From NCBI GenBank assembly GCA_900771085.1, contig CAAGMR010000058.1, positions 1 through 20,408 of the forward strand: DNA of 20,408 nucleotides. Reading direction: 5' to 3'. Source of the stretch: Clostridia bacterium. Its GTDB lineage: Bacteria; Bacillota; Clostridia; Oscillospirales; Acutalibacteraceae. Position numbers and translations under genes: made by a program. This document shows, piece by piece, positions 8,070 to 15,192 of this stretch. Below the pieces are notes generated by a model, which was not told where the DNA came from, did no database searches, and saw nothing but the letters and a program-made list of their open reading frames with translations. The stretch's first letter is position 1. Every line of letters begins with the position of its first letter.

Positions 8070-10055
8070 TTAAACATCAAGGTTCTGTACGTATTTTGCA
8101 TTCTTCTCAATGAATTCGCGGCGAGGTTCAACCTTGTCGCCCATGAGAATAGAGAATGTTTCGTCTGCAACCATTGCATCTTCGAGGTTTACTCGAAGCA
8201 TTGTTCTGGTCTTAGGGTCCATTGTGGTTTCCCAGAGCTGCTGAGGGTCCATTTCACCAAGACCCTTGTAACGCTGGATGTCGCAGCTTCCGCCAAACTC
8301 TTCGATAATTCTGTCTCTCTGCTCGTCACTGTAAGCATAGTCGAACTTTTTGCCCTTGCTGAGCTTGTAAAGAGGTGGCTGAGCAATGTAAACATGACCT
8401 GTCTCAATGAGAGGTCTCATGTAACGGAAGAAGAATGTAAGAAGAAGTGTTCTGATATGAGCACCGTCGACGTCGGCATCGGCCATGAGAATAATCTTGT
8501 TGTAGCGAAGCTTTTCAATGTCGAAGTCTTCGCCGATACCGGTACCGAGAGCTGTAACTACAGGAGTAAGCTTGTCGTTACCGATAACCTTATCGATTCT
8601 TGCCTTTTCAACGTTGAGCATCTTACCCCAGAGAGGAAGGATGGCCTGATACTGTCTTTCACGGCCTTCCTTTGCTGAACCACCCGCAGAGTCACCCTCT
8701 ACGATGTAAAGTTCTGTAAGTTCATTGCCTTTATCAAGGCAATCGGCAAGTTTGCCCGGAAGTGAGTTTCCTTCGAGTGCGGTCTTGCGGCGAGCAAGAT
8801 CGCGGGCCTTTCTGGCAGCCTCGCGTGCGCGGGATGCCTCAAGGGCTTTGTTGAAGATAGATTTGGCTACTGCCGGATGCTCTTCAAAATATTCCATGAG
8901 CTTGTCATAGACACATTTTGAAACTATTGGAGTAATGTCGGTGTTACCAAGTTTACCCTTGGTCTGACCTTCAAATTCTGCCTCAGTAAGCTTTACTGAA
9001 ATAACGGCTACCATACCTTCGCGGACATCATCACCGGAAAGCTTCTTGTCACCGTCTTTGAGAATGCCGTACTTTTTACCGTAGTCGTTGAATACTCTTG
9101 TGAGGGCTGTTTTGAAACCTGTCTCGTGAGTACCACCGTCTATGGTACGAACATTATTTGCGTAACTGTATATAACTTCGGAGTAGCTATCGTTATAAAT
9201 GAGTGAGATATCTACTTCTCTGTCGTTCTTAACTGCATTGAAACTAATAGGAGCGTCATGGAGAGGTGTGAAACCTCTTGCATTGTTGATAAAGGAAACG
9301 AATTCTGTGATACCGCCTTCATAGCAGTAAATCTCCTGATGCTGCTCTTCTGTACGCATGTCAGTAAGAGTGATCTTAAGACCTGCGTTAAGGAAAGCCT
9401 GCTCACGAAGTCTCTTTTCGAGAGTCTCAAAGTCATAAACTGTTGTCTCTTCGAAAATTTCTGCTGATGGCTTGAAGCGGATGAGTGTACCTGTTTCTTC
9501 GGTATCGCCGATAATTTTGAGTTCATCTACAGGGTTACCGAGTAAGAACTTCTGATAATGAACATGTCCGTTCTGTGATACTTCAACTTCGAGCCACTCT
9601 GAAAGAGCATTTACTACAGATGAACCTACGCCGTGAAGACCACCTGATACCTTGTAGCCGCTTCCGCCGAATTTACCGCCGGCATGAAGAACTGTAAGAA
9701 CTACGGTAACGGATGACATACCCATCTTTTCATTTATTCCGACAGGGATACCACGGCCGTTGTCTCGAACCTCAATGACATCGCCCGGAAGAATATTAAC
9801 TTCGATGTGAGTACAATAACCTGCAAGTGCTTCATCGATGGAGTTATCAACAATTTCATAAACAAGATGATGAAGACCGCGTGGACCGGTAGAACCAATG
9901 TACATACCCGGTCTTTTTCTTACTGCTTCAAGACCTTCAAGAACCTGGATCTGCTCTGCGCCGTATTCCTCGGTTACGAGAGTATCCATTTCCTCGACGT
10001 CATCGAATTCCCCGATTTCCTCAATCATTTCCGGATTAGTGTTTTCCATATCCAA
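8070..10055 (-). CDS. gyrB: DNA gyrase subunit B
   Basis: A 661-residue ATPase subunit of gyrase. The GHKL ATP-binding domain shows YEIVDNSIDEAL (E67 and N71 match E. coli E42 and N46), DNGRGIP and GGLHGVGSSVVNALS. The Toprim domain shows EGDSAGGSAKEGR, PLWGKMLNVEKAR and DADVDGAHIRTL. The C-terminus has QRYKGLGEM. The PLWGKMLNVEKAR form is familiar from clostridia. An acidic extension of about 20 residues precedes the core. Two starts are possible: TTG at 10055, 8 nt after GGAGG (10064-10068), or ATG at 10049, 14 nt after it. I report the TTG on spacing, but the two-residue difference is not resolved. It follows remB by 15 bp. Confidence 0.97.
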   Translation of the reverse strand: MDMENTNPEMIEEIGEFDDVEEMDTLVTEEYGAEQIQVLEGLEAVRKRPGMYIGSTGPRGLHHLVYEIVDNSIDEALAGYCTHIEVNILPGDVIEVRDNGRGIPVGINEKMGMSSVTVVLTVLHAGGKFGGSGYKVSGGLHGVGSSVVNALSEWLEVEVSQNGHVHYQKFLLGNPVDELKIIGDTEETGTLIRFKPSAEIFEETTVYDFETLEKRLREQAFLNAGLKITLTDMRTEEQHQEIYCYEGGITEFVSFINNARGFTPLHDAPISFNAVKNDREVDISLIYNDSYSEVIYSYANNVRTIDGGTHETGFKTALTRVFNDYGKKYGILKDGDKKLSGDDVREGMVAVISVKLTEAEFEGQTKGKLGNTDITPIVSKCVYDKLMEYFEEHPAVAKSIFNKALEASRAREAARKARDLARRKTALEGNSLPGKLADCLDKGNELTELYIVEGDSAGGSAKEGRERQYQAILPLWGKMLNVEKARIDKVIGNDKLTPVVTALGTGIGEDFDIEKLRYNKIILMADADVDGAHIRTLLLTFFFRYMRPLIETGHVYIAQPPLYKLSKGKKFDYAYSDEQRDRIIEEFGGSCDIQRYKGLGEMDPQQLWETTMDPKTRTMLRVNLEDAMVADETFSILMGDKVEPRREFIEKNAKYVQNLDV

Positions 10056-10070
10056 AAATAAAACCTCCTA

Positions 10071-10334
10071 TTAAATGTAGGTAGAATTAGTTTCCATACG
10101 TTTGAGCAATGTTCCCGATGAAAGCTGAGAGATGTAAACCTTCTCTTTTCCGTCTTCAACGGTAACAACGAAAGATTTTGGAAGTTCCATGGAAACGTTG
10201 AAAACGTTTCCGTCTTTCTGCGCTCTTGCGAGATAATCTCTGGTGCTTTTTGACACTGTGGTATTGTCCAGGTCAAAAATACCAAGTATATTCTCTGTTC
10301 TTATAACGGTCAGCTGACCTAAGTGGAGGAACAT
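10071..10334 (-). CDS. remB: DUF370 / extracellular matrix regulator RemB
   Basis: An 87-residue protein matching the DUF370 family (YaaB/RemB), which sits between recF and gyrB in Bacillus. Key similarity: the MFLHLGQLTVIRTENILGIFDLD start, then PKSFVVTVEDGKEKVYISQLSSGTLLKR near the C-terminus. In Bacillus subtilis RemB is associated with control of biofilm matrix genes alongside the DNA-binding protein RemA. The role here is unproven. The start codon at 10334 lies inside the end of recF (16-bp overlap) with GGAGG (10341-10345) 6 nt upstream, also inside recF, which suggests translational coupling. gyrB follows 15 bp later. Confidence 0.88.
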   Translation of the reverse strand: MFLHLGQLTVIRTENILGIFDLDNTTVSKSTRDYLARAQKDGNVFNVSMELPKSFVVTVEDGKEKVYISQLSSGTLLKRMETNSTYI

Positions 10335-11428
10335 ATCTTACCTCCGCTGATTTCAAATATTTTTCCATTTTCAGACTGCTTTGAAAGCAGAATGCTGGAA
10401 GGCTCGCAGCATGTTATGAAGACCTGCCAGCCATCTATGTGATTTAAAATGTAATCCTGTCTGTTGACATCCAGTTCGCTCATTACGTCGTCGAGCAATG
10501 CCACCGGCTGCTTTCCCGTAATCTGTTTGATTACGGAGGCTTCAGCCATCTTAAGTGACAGAGCGCAGGAGCGCTGCTGTCCCTGAGAGCCGAAATTCTT
10601 AACTGAAATATCGTTAAGCTTTACTATTATGTCATCTCTGTGCGGACCTACCGTGGTAAATCCGGCATTGATATCATCCTGTAAATGAGCATTTAACTGT
10701 TCAAGCAGTTCTTCTTTTATTTCATCGCGGGTATTACCTTCGAATTTTCTGTTTCCGGTGTATTCCAGGCTTATCTGTTCTCTTCCGCCTGAGATACCTT
10801 CATAAAATTCGTTTAAGTAAGGTAAAAGAAGATCAAGATACTTTTTTCTCTCTTCTATGAGATAGGCGCCAATTGAAGCATAGTTATCATTCCAGATTTC
10901 CATGGTATCCATGAGTTCCGGATGATAAGAAATATCTTTGAGAAGAGTATTTCTCTGGGCGAGTATCTTATTAAACTGAACGTATTTTCCGGCATAAATA
11001 GGCTTTAACTGACAAAGAGCGGAATTAATGAATTTGCGTCTTTCATCCGGTCCACCTTTTATGAGTTCAAGGTGGGTAGGCGCAAAAATTATTCCTAAAA
11101 ATTCACCTATGAGCTTCGTTCTGCTGTCGCAGGGAATTCCACCCAGTATGATTTCTTTTTTGTCAGAAAAATTAATTTCTGCCGTCTGCTCTCTGATGTC
11201 ATTGAAATATGTCATTTTCAGAGAATTGTTATCTTCTCCGAAACGCATAAAATCTTTATCTTTTGAACCTCTGAAAGAACGAAGACCCGTAAAAAGCCAG
11301 ATTGCCTCAAGAAGGTTCGTTTTTCCCTGGGCATTTTCACCGCAGATGATATTTACACCATCTGTCGGTTCAAAAACCATATTTTCAATGTTTCTGAAGT
11401 TATTAATCTCCAGCTTCTGAACCTTCAT
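10319..11428 (-). CDS. recF: DNA replication and repair protein RecF
   Basis: A 369-residue SMC-like ATPase that loads RecA with RecO and RecR at single-strand gaps and stalled forks. The Walker A motif GENAQGKT is at residues 30-37, the ABC-type signature SQGQQRS near 281-287, and the Walker B stretch VALLDDVMSELD near 310-321. Length is normal. The ribosome site is modest (AAAGGCAG). The gene starts 15 bp after the dnaN stop. The small S4-domain gene (yaaA/rlbA) often found between dnaN and recF in Firmicutes is not there. The 3' end overlaps remB by 16 bp. Confidence 0.97.
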   Translation of the reverse strand: MKVQKLEINNFRNIENMVFEPTDGVNIICGENAQGKTNLLEAIWLFTGLRSFRGSKDKDFMRFGEDNNSLKMTYFNDIREQTAEINFSDKKEIILGGIPCDSRTKLIGEFLGIIFAPTHLELIKGGPDERRKFINSALCQLKPIYAGKYVQFNKILAQRNTLLKDISYHPELMDTMEIWNDNYASIGAYLIEERKKYLDLLLPYLNEFYEGISGGREQISLEYTGNRKFEGNTRDEIKEELLEQLNAHLQDDINAGFTTVGPHRDDIIVKLNDISVKNFGSQGQQRSCALSLKMAEASVIKQITGKQPVALLDDVMSELDVNRQDYILNHIDGWQVFITCCEPSSILLSKQSENGKIFEISGGKICSST

Positions 11429-11443
11429 TTATTCTGCCTTTTC

Positions 11444-12550
11444 TTAACCGTTATTTTTAAGTCTTACAGGAAGAACCAGGAACAGGAACTGTTCTCCTTC
11501 CATTGGTTCAATTGTGATTGGTGAAAGTGATCCGTTAAGATGAACCTTTACAACTTCAGCATCTGTTGCCTTGAAAGCATCCATCAGGAATCTGTTATTA
11601 AAACCGATTTCAACTCTGTTGCCATCAACTGAAGCGTTAATCTTATCGTTAGCTGTACCAATTGATGTTGTTGCGGAAATTTTGATCACGTTTTCATCAA
11701 ATACGCAGCGGAGTGGGCTCTTAAGTCTGTCTGTGATAAGAAGAGAAGTTCTATCGATACTTTCAATAAATGTCTTTGTATTAACTACTACTTCTGTTGA
11801 ATGAGTCTTTGGAACTGCAGCATTGTAATCAAGGAATTCACCATCAAGGAGTCTTGAAATAACGCAGTAAGAACCAACTTCAAAAATGATGTGTCTCTTT
11901 GCAACTGAAAGAGAAACAACGTCTCCGCCATCAAGAAGCTTTATTACTTCTGAAAGAGTCTTTGAAGGAACAACGAAAGAAATATCATCGCCTTCGTATT
12001 TGATATTTTCAGTTCTGATTGCAAGACGGAATCCGTCTACTGCAATAAGTCTTAATTTGTTTTCACTGATTTCAAATTTGATACCGGTATGAATGATATT
12101 GTTGTCAGCAGTTGAAACAGCGAAGATTGTCTGTTTAACCATGTTGCCGAGAACATCACTGTCAACAATTACGGAATTTTCTGTTGAGATAGCAGGAAGT
12201 TCAGGATACTCAGCTGCATCTATACCAACGATTTTGTATTCTGCTTCACCGCACTTGATTGTACAGAGCTGTCTCTCATCTGCTTCAATACGAACATTTT
12301 CTGCAGGAAGTTTGCGAAGAATGTCGCAAAGAATTTTCGCACCAATAATGATGCTGCCTGCTTCTTCAACTTTTACGTCGAGTTCTGTTTTAATGCCAAC
12401 TTCAAGATCATAACCTGTAAGAAGAAGTTTTCCGTTTTCTGCTTTAAGCAAAATTCCTTCCATTGCAGGAATTGATGTCTTTGAAGATACTACACGCTGA
12501 ACATTCTGGCAGCTTTCGCTGAGTGCCTGGGTGTTGCATACAATTTTCAT
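11444..12550 (-). CDS. dnaN: DNA polymerase III beta sliding clamp
   Basis: A 368-residue processivity clamp that encircles DNA and tethers the replicative polymerase and other clamp-binding proteins. The three-domain clamp pattern is visible: MKIVCNTQALSESCQNVQRVVS at the start, the TGYDLEVGIKTEL segment, ISENKLRLIAVDGFRLAIR in the middle domain, and the FLVLPVRLKN end that forms part of the peptide-binding pocket (canonical ends read xxxPMRL). The start at 12550 has AGGAGG with GGAGG at 12557-12561, 6 nt upstream. A promoter inside the origin region (12632-12659) could supplement read-through from dnaA. Confidence 0.98.
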   Translation of the reverse strand: MKIVCNTQALSESCQNVQRVVSSKTSIPAMEGILLKAENGKLLLTGYDLEVGIKTELDVKVEEAGSIIIGAKILCDILRKLPAENVRIEADERQLCTIKCGEAEYKIVGIDAAEYPELPAISTENSVIVDSDVLGNMVKQTIFAVSTADNNIIHTGIKFEISENKLRLIAVDGFRLAIRTENIKYEGDDISFVVPSKTLSEVIKLLDGGDVVSLSVAKRHIIFEVGSYCVISRLLDGEFLDYNAAVPKTHSTEVVVNTKTFIESIDRTSLLITDRLKSPLRCVFDENVIKISATTSIGTANDKINASVDGNRVEIGFNNRFLMDAFKATDAEVVKVHLNGSLSPITIEPMEGEQFLFLVLPVRLKNNG

Positions 12551-12567
12551 GAGTCTCCTCCTAAGAG

Positions 12568-12597
12568 TTTTTAATATAAAAATAATAATTATTTATA
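12568..12597. other. A/T-only DNA unwinding element of oriC
   Basis: Thirty consecutive A/T bases directly next to the TAG trios and just before the dnaN ribosome site. This is the expected place for initial strand opening. Confidence 0.65.
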
Positions 12598-12610
12598 GTA
12601 GTAGTAGTAG
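12596..12610 (+). repeat. DnaA-trio, five tandem TAG repeats
   Basis: Five exact TAG triplets on the plus strand (3'-GAT-5' read in the dnaA-to-dnaN direction), followed by AGGCAG (12611-12616), the G/C patch. DnaA-trios are the single-strand binding elements on which the DnaA filament forms in Firmicutes. This one is unusually regular. Confidence 0.75.
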
Positions 12611-12631
12611 AGGCAGTTAAAATTCTTGAAA

Positions 12632-12659
12632 ACTATAAAAAATAACGTGCCTTCTACAA
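12632..12659 (-). promoter_or_regulatory. Possible dnaN promoter inside oriC
   Basis: TTGTAG (12659-12654), 16-bp spacer, TATAGT (12637-12632) on the minus strand, about 80 bp before dnaN. The hexamers are imperfect. Confidence 0.45.
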
Positions 12660-12737
12660 AATTACCTCATTAAAAGCCCATTTATTTCTGATAATAAATT
12701 GTGAATTTAACAGTAATAAAAAGCTGAATGTTAAAAA

Positions 12738-12746
12738 TGTGGAAAA
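12738..12746 (-). promoter_or_regulatory. DnaA box (TTTTCCACA)
   Basis: One mismatch from the TTATCCACA consensus, oriented toward dnaN. It is 32 bp from the next box, close to three helical turns. Confidence 0.7.
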
Positions 12747-12769
12747 GCCAATGTTAAATGTTAATAAGT

Positions 12770-12778
12770 TGTGGAAAA
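12770..12778 (-). promoter_or_regulatory. DnaA box (TTTTCCACA)
   Basis: Identical to the box at 12738-12746 and in the same orientation, ending 3 bp from the dnaA stop codon. Confidence 0.7.
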
Positions 12779-12781
12779 TAA

Positions 12782-14104
12782 TCAGACATTATTTTCATTA
12801 ATGTTATTAATGATGCTCTGAATGGTGGCCTTTACTGAAGGATCCTTCTCCATGTCCTTTTCACACTGGTTAATGTTGTAAATGACGGTGGAGTGATGTT
12901 TATTGCCTATATGTTCTCCGACTTTTTCCATTGAAAGACCGGTTATTTCACGAACAATGTACATTGCTGCCTGACGTGCTTTTGAAATATTTGCATTTCT
13001 CTTGTCGGAAGTAATGTTTTCAACTGTTGTTCCGTAGGTTCTGGCAACCTCATTAAGGATTTTGTCAATGGTAATAGGTAATGGCTGGTTATCATTCAAA
13101 ATGTCCTTAATGGCTCTCTGAGCGGTCATAATTGTAGGCTTCTGACCATTGATGGTGTAATAAGCGTTAATTTTCTTAACTGCACCTTCGAGCTGTCTTA
13201 TGTTGCTCTTGATTTTTTCTGCGATGAACTGAACAACATCATCTGAAAGTTCAAGACCATAGTAAGAAGCTTTTCTCTTTATGATTGCCATTCTTGTTTC
13301 AAGGTCCGGAGCCTGGATGTCTGCAATGAGACCCCATTCAAATCTTGTCTTGATTCTGTCTTCAAGATGAGAGATTTCTTTTGGAGGTCTGTCAGATGTA
13401 AGAACAATCTGCTTGTTGTTCTGTACAAGAGTGTTAAATGTATGGAAGAACTCTTCCTGAGTGGATGTTCTGCCGCCGATGAACTGAATGTCATCGACGA
13501 GGAGAATATCTGCATTTCTGTACTTGTCGTGGAACTGACTCATTTCTTTATTCTGAATGCACTCTACGAGTTCATTGGTAAAGTCTTCACATCTGATGTA
13601 GATGATTTTTGAATCAGGATCGTTCTTCTTTATTTCAGCACAGATAGCATTTAAAAGATGGGTTTTTCCAAGTCCGGAGTTACCGTAAATGAAAAGAGGG
13701 TTATATGCCTGGCCCGGTCCTTTTGCAACTGCGAGAGCAGCTGCATGAGCAAATGTATTGGATGAACCAACTACAAATGTGTCGAAAGTGTATTCATCGC
13801 TCAAAGGACTTGGTTTAACAGGTTCCGGCTGAGCTGAAGTTGCTTTCTGTGCAGCTCCGCTGTTTGAAGAAATAATTTCAACTTTGATAGGAAAGCCAAG
13901 AGTTTCTTCAAAAGCAGTGTTAAGAAGCTCCATAAATTTGTTTTTGATTATGTTTGCCTTAAATTCACTTGTTGAAAGAACAACTTTGTCCTCTTCGAAG
14001 GATTCAAGGTTGCAAGGTTCGAGCCAAAGAGAATAGATTGTCTCTGAAACGTTGCTTTTGCAGTATTCCTTTACCAGGTTCCAAACGTCATTGTAAGAAT
14101 CCAT
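12782..14104 (-). CDS. dnaA: Chromosomal replication initiator protein DnaA
   Basis: A 440-residue AAA+ initiator that binds oriC and opens it. Domain I is about 1-75, a short variable linker (domain II) runs to about 105, and the AAA+ domain III has Walker A GNSGLGKT (141-148) and Walker B LLVDD (201-205). The DNA-binding domain IV follows from about 330. Domain IV has ISKARQ (R377, equivalent to E. coli R399), but the usual GGRDHTTV signature reads GNKHHSTV (400-407), with His403 in place of the conserved Asp. The start at 14104 (MDSYNDVW) is chosen because it matches typical DnaA N-termini and follows GGGAGAG. The open frame to 14143 has no ribosome site. The promoter is at 14198-14226. 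Confidence 0.97.
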   Translation of the reverse strand: MDSYNDVWNLVKEYCKSNVSETIYSLWLEPCNLESFEEDKVVLSTSEFKANIIKNKFMELLNTAFEETLGFPIKVEIISSNSGAAQKATSAQPEPVKPSPLSDEYTFDTFVVGSSNTFAHAAALAVAKGPGQAYNPLFIYGNSGLGKTHLLNAICAEIKKNDPDSKIIYIRCEDFTNELVECIQNKEMSQFHDKYRNADILLVDDIQFIGGRTSTQEEFFHTFNTLVQNNKQIVLTSDRPPKEISHLEDRIKTRFEWGLIADIQAPDLETRMAIIKRKASYYGLELSDDVVQFIAEKIKSNIRQLEGAVKKINAYYTINGQKPTIMTAQRAIKDILNDNQPLPITIDKILNEVARTYGTTVENITSDKRNANISKARQAAMYIVREITGLSMEKVGEHIGNKHHSTVIYNINQCEKDMEKDPSVKATIQSIINNINENNV

Positions 14105-14197
14105 TTGTAAGATTTCTCTCCCATCTTTATGCTTTTTATACATTAATATATAAATACATTATATATGTGTTTTTTCCGCGATAATTATAACTAATAA

Positions 14198-14226
14198 ATT
14201 CTACCATATAAGGTGCTTTTTTTCAA
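14198..14226 (-). promoter_or_regulatory. dnaA promoter
   Basis: On the minus strand TTGAAA (14226-14221), 17-bp spacer, TAGAAT (14203-14198). It implies a leader of about 85-90 nt before the ATG at 14104. Confidence 0.75.
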
Positions 14227-14314
14227 TAAAAATACCCTATATATGGTTCTTTCTGACAACATCTTAAAATGACGTATTTTAGCCATTTTTTGAAGTTTTT
14301 TATTACTTTTGATG

Positions 14315-14344
14315 TTGACATTATAAGTTTTATTATTATATAAT
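14315..14344 (+). promoter_or_regulatory. rpmH operon promoter
   Basis: Perfect consensus hexamers: TTGACA (14315-14320), 18-bp spacer, TATAAT (14339-14344). The strongest-looking promoter in the window, fitting a ribosomal-protein operon. Confidence 0.85.
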
Positions 14345-14351
14345 CATTCCC

Positions 14352-14383
14352 TGCAAGTATGTTCAGTGCTTGTAAATATGTTC
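14352..14383 (+). repeat. 13-bp direct repeat in the rpmH leader
   Basis: TGCAAGTATGTTC (14352-14364) and TGTAAATATGTTC (14371-14383) match at 11 of 13 bases with 19-bp spacing. They lie at or just after the expected transcription start. Function unknown. Confidence 0.5.
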
Positions 14384-14405
14384 TAATGAGACCGGAGGGA
14401 TAAAA

Positions 14406-14540
14406 GTGAAAAGAACTTATCAGCCTAAAAAGCGTCATAGAGCTAAAGAACACGGCTTCAGAAAAAGAATGTCAGATAAGAACGGACGCAAAGTAATTGC
14501 TCGTCGTAGAGCAAAGGGTAGAAAGAGCCTTACTGCTTAA
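14406..14540 (+). CDS. rpmH: 50S ribosomal protein L34
   Basis: A 44-residue, very basic protein, the standard length for L34. The translation MKRTYQPKKRHRAKEHGFRK continues with RMSDKNGRKVIARRRAKGRKSLTA, matching the family throughout. The start is GTG at 14406, with GGAGG (14394-14398) 7 nt upstream. L34 is part of the large ribosomal subunit and is the usual first gene of the rpmH-rnpA-yidD-yidC cluster opposite dnaA. rnpA begins 14 bp downstream. Confidence 0.97.
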   Translation: MKRTYQPKKRHRAKEHGFRKRMSDKNGRKVIARRRAKGRKSLTA

Positions 14541-14554
14541 GGGTAGAGATTATT

Positions 14555-14911
14555 TTGAATAAACTTTCTAAACCGGTTACACTCAATCGCAATACAGATT
14601 TCAGGCGCCTTTATCACAGAGGACGCTCAAACGTACATCCTGCACTGGTTTCTTATGTTTCAAAGAACCGTGCGGGAATTTGTCGTATAGGAATAACTTC
14701 AAGTAAGAAGATTGGTAATGCCGTTGAGAGAAACAAGTCGAGACGCCTTATAAGAGAGGCATTCAGAGAAGTTTATAAACAAAATAGTGAGTATTTGCAG
14801 GGCATAGACCTTGTATTTGTTGCACGAGTAAAAACCCGGTATAAAAAGAGTTATGAACTCGAAGAGATTATGCTCAGTCAGCTCAAAGCTTTAAACGTTA
14901 TTCCAGAATAG
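14555..14911 (+). CDS. rnpA: Ribonuclease P protein component
   Basis: A 118-residue basic protein that helps the RNase P RNA trim 5' leaders from precursor tRNAs. The family signature is clear: GITSSKKIGNAVERNKSRRLIREAFRE, containing the RNxxxR-type RNA-binding helix, preceded by FRRLYHRGR and followed by DLVFVARVKT. The start is a TTG at 14555. No in-frame ATG occurs until near the C-terminus and upstream sequence is rpmH, so TTG is the only sensible start. The ribosome site is weak (AAGGG across the rpmH stop), suggesting coupling to rpmH translation. Confidence 0.96.
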   Translation: MNKLSKPVTLNRNTDFRRLYHRGRSNVHPALVSYVSKNRAGICRIGITSSKKIGNAVERNKSRRLIREAFREVYKQNSEYLQGIDLVFVARVKTRYKKSYELEEIMLSQLKALNVIPE

Positions 14912-14943
14912 CTTCCGGGTCTGTTTCTCGTACATTTGTTATT

Positions 14944-15177
14944 ATGAAAAATTTTCTTTTGGCAATAATCAGATTTTACAGAAAACATATATCACCACAT
15001 ACTCCACCTTCATGTAAGTTTCAACCAACCTGTTCAGAATATGGTTTAGTTGCAATAGAACGTTTCGGAGCGTTTAAAGGTTCTCTGCTGACACTCTGGA
15101 GAATAATTCGTTGCAGCCCTCTCACCAGTGGTGGTTATGATCCTGTTCCTGAACGAAAAAACAAGGAATACTATTAA
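14944..15177 (+). CDS. yidD: Membrane protein insertion efficiency factor YidD
   Basis: A 77-residue protein of the YidD family, membrane-associated through an amphipathic N-terminal helix and thought to assist YidC-dependent insertion. Conserved segments: IRFYRKHISPHTPPSCKFQP, then TCSEYG, then IIRCSPLTSGGYDPVP. The Cys residues of PSCKF, PTCSEY and IRCSP are all present. It starts 32 bp after rnpA and 15 bp before yidC. No convincing Shine-Dalgarno site precedes the ATG, unlike neighbouring genes, and no better start exists. Confidence 0.95.
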   Translation: MKNFLLAIIRFYRKHISPHTPPSCKFQPTCSEYGLVAIERFGAFKGSLLTLWRIIRCSPLTSGGYDPVPERKNKEYY

Positions 15178-15192
15178 TTCGGAGAGAATAAA

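Larger units (their letters stand above)
12551..12781 (-). other. oriC: Chromosomal replication origin (oriC), dnaA-dnaN intergenic
   Basis: In the dnaA-to-dnaN direction (minus strand) the gap reads: two TTTTCCACA DnaA boxes, a weaker AAATTCACA, a CTGCCTC patch, five CTA/TAG trios, a 30-bp A/T-only stretch, then the dnaN ribosome site. This is the same order and polarity as the Bacillus subtilis unwinding module (DnaA boxes, G/C-rich patch, DnaA-trio, A/T-rich element) downstream of dnaA. The identity as origin is inferred from this layout and position. I see no comparable box cluster upstream of dnaA. Confidence 0.85.
14105..14405. other. dnaA-rpmH divergent intergenic region
   Basis: 301 bp of A/T-rich DNA between the divergent dnaA and rpmH genes. 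It holds the promoters of both, and a repeated 13-mer in the rpmH leader. I find no clear DnaA box here. The best is TTTTCCGCG at 14172-14180, a poor match. The minus-strand open frame at 14223-14453 runs across rpmH and is not a gene. Confidence 0.7.

Noticed and set aside
14144..14314. A second origin half (DnaA-box cluster) upstream of dnaA
   Set aside because: Only one poor match (TTTTCCGCG, 14172-14180) was found, so I did not call boxes there.
14223..14453. 76-residue minus-strand open frame between dnaA and rpmH
   Set aside because: It runs across rpmH and its promoter, and has no ribosome site or family resemblance.
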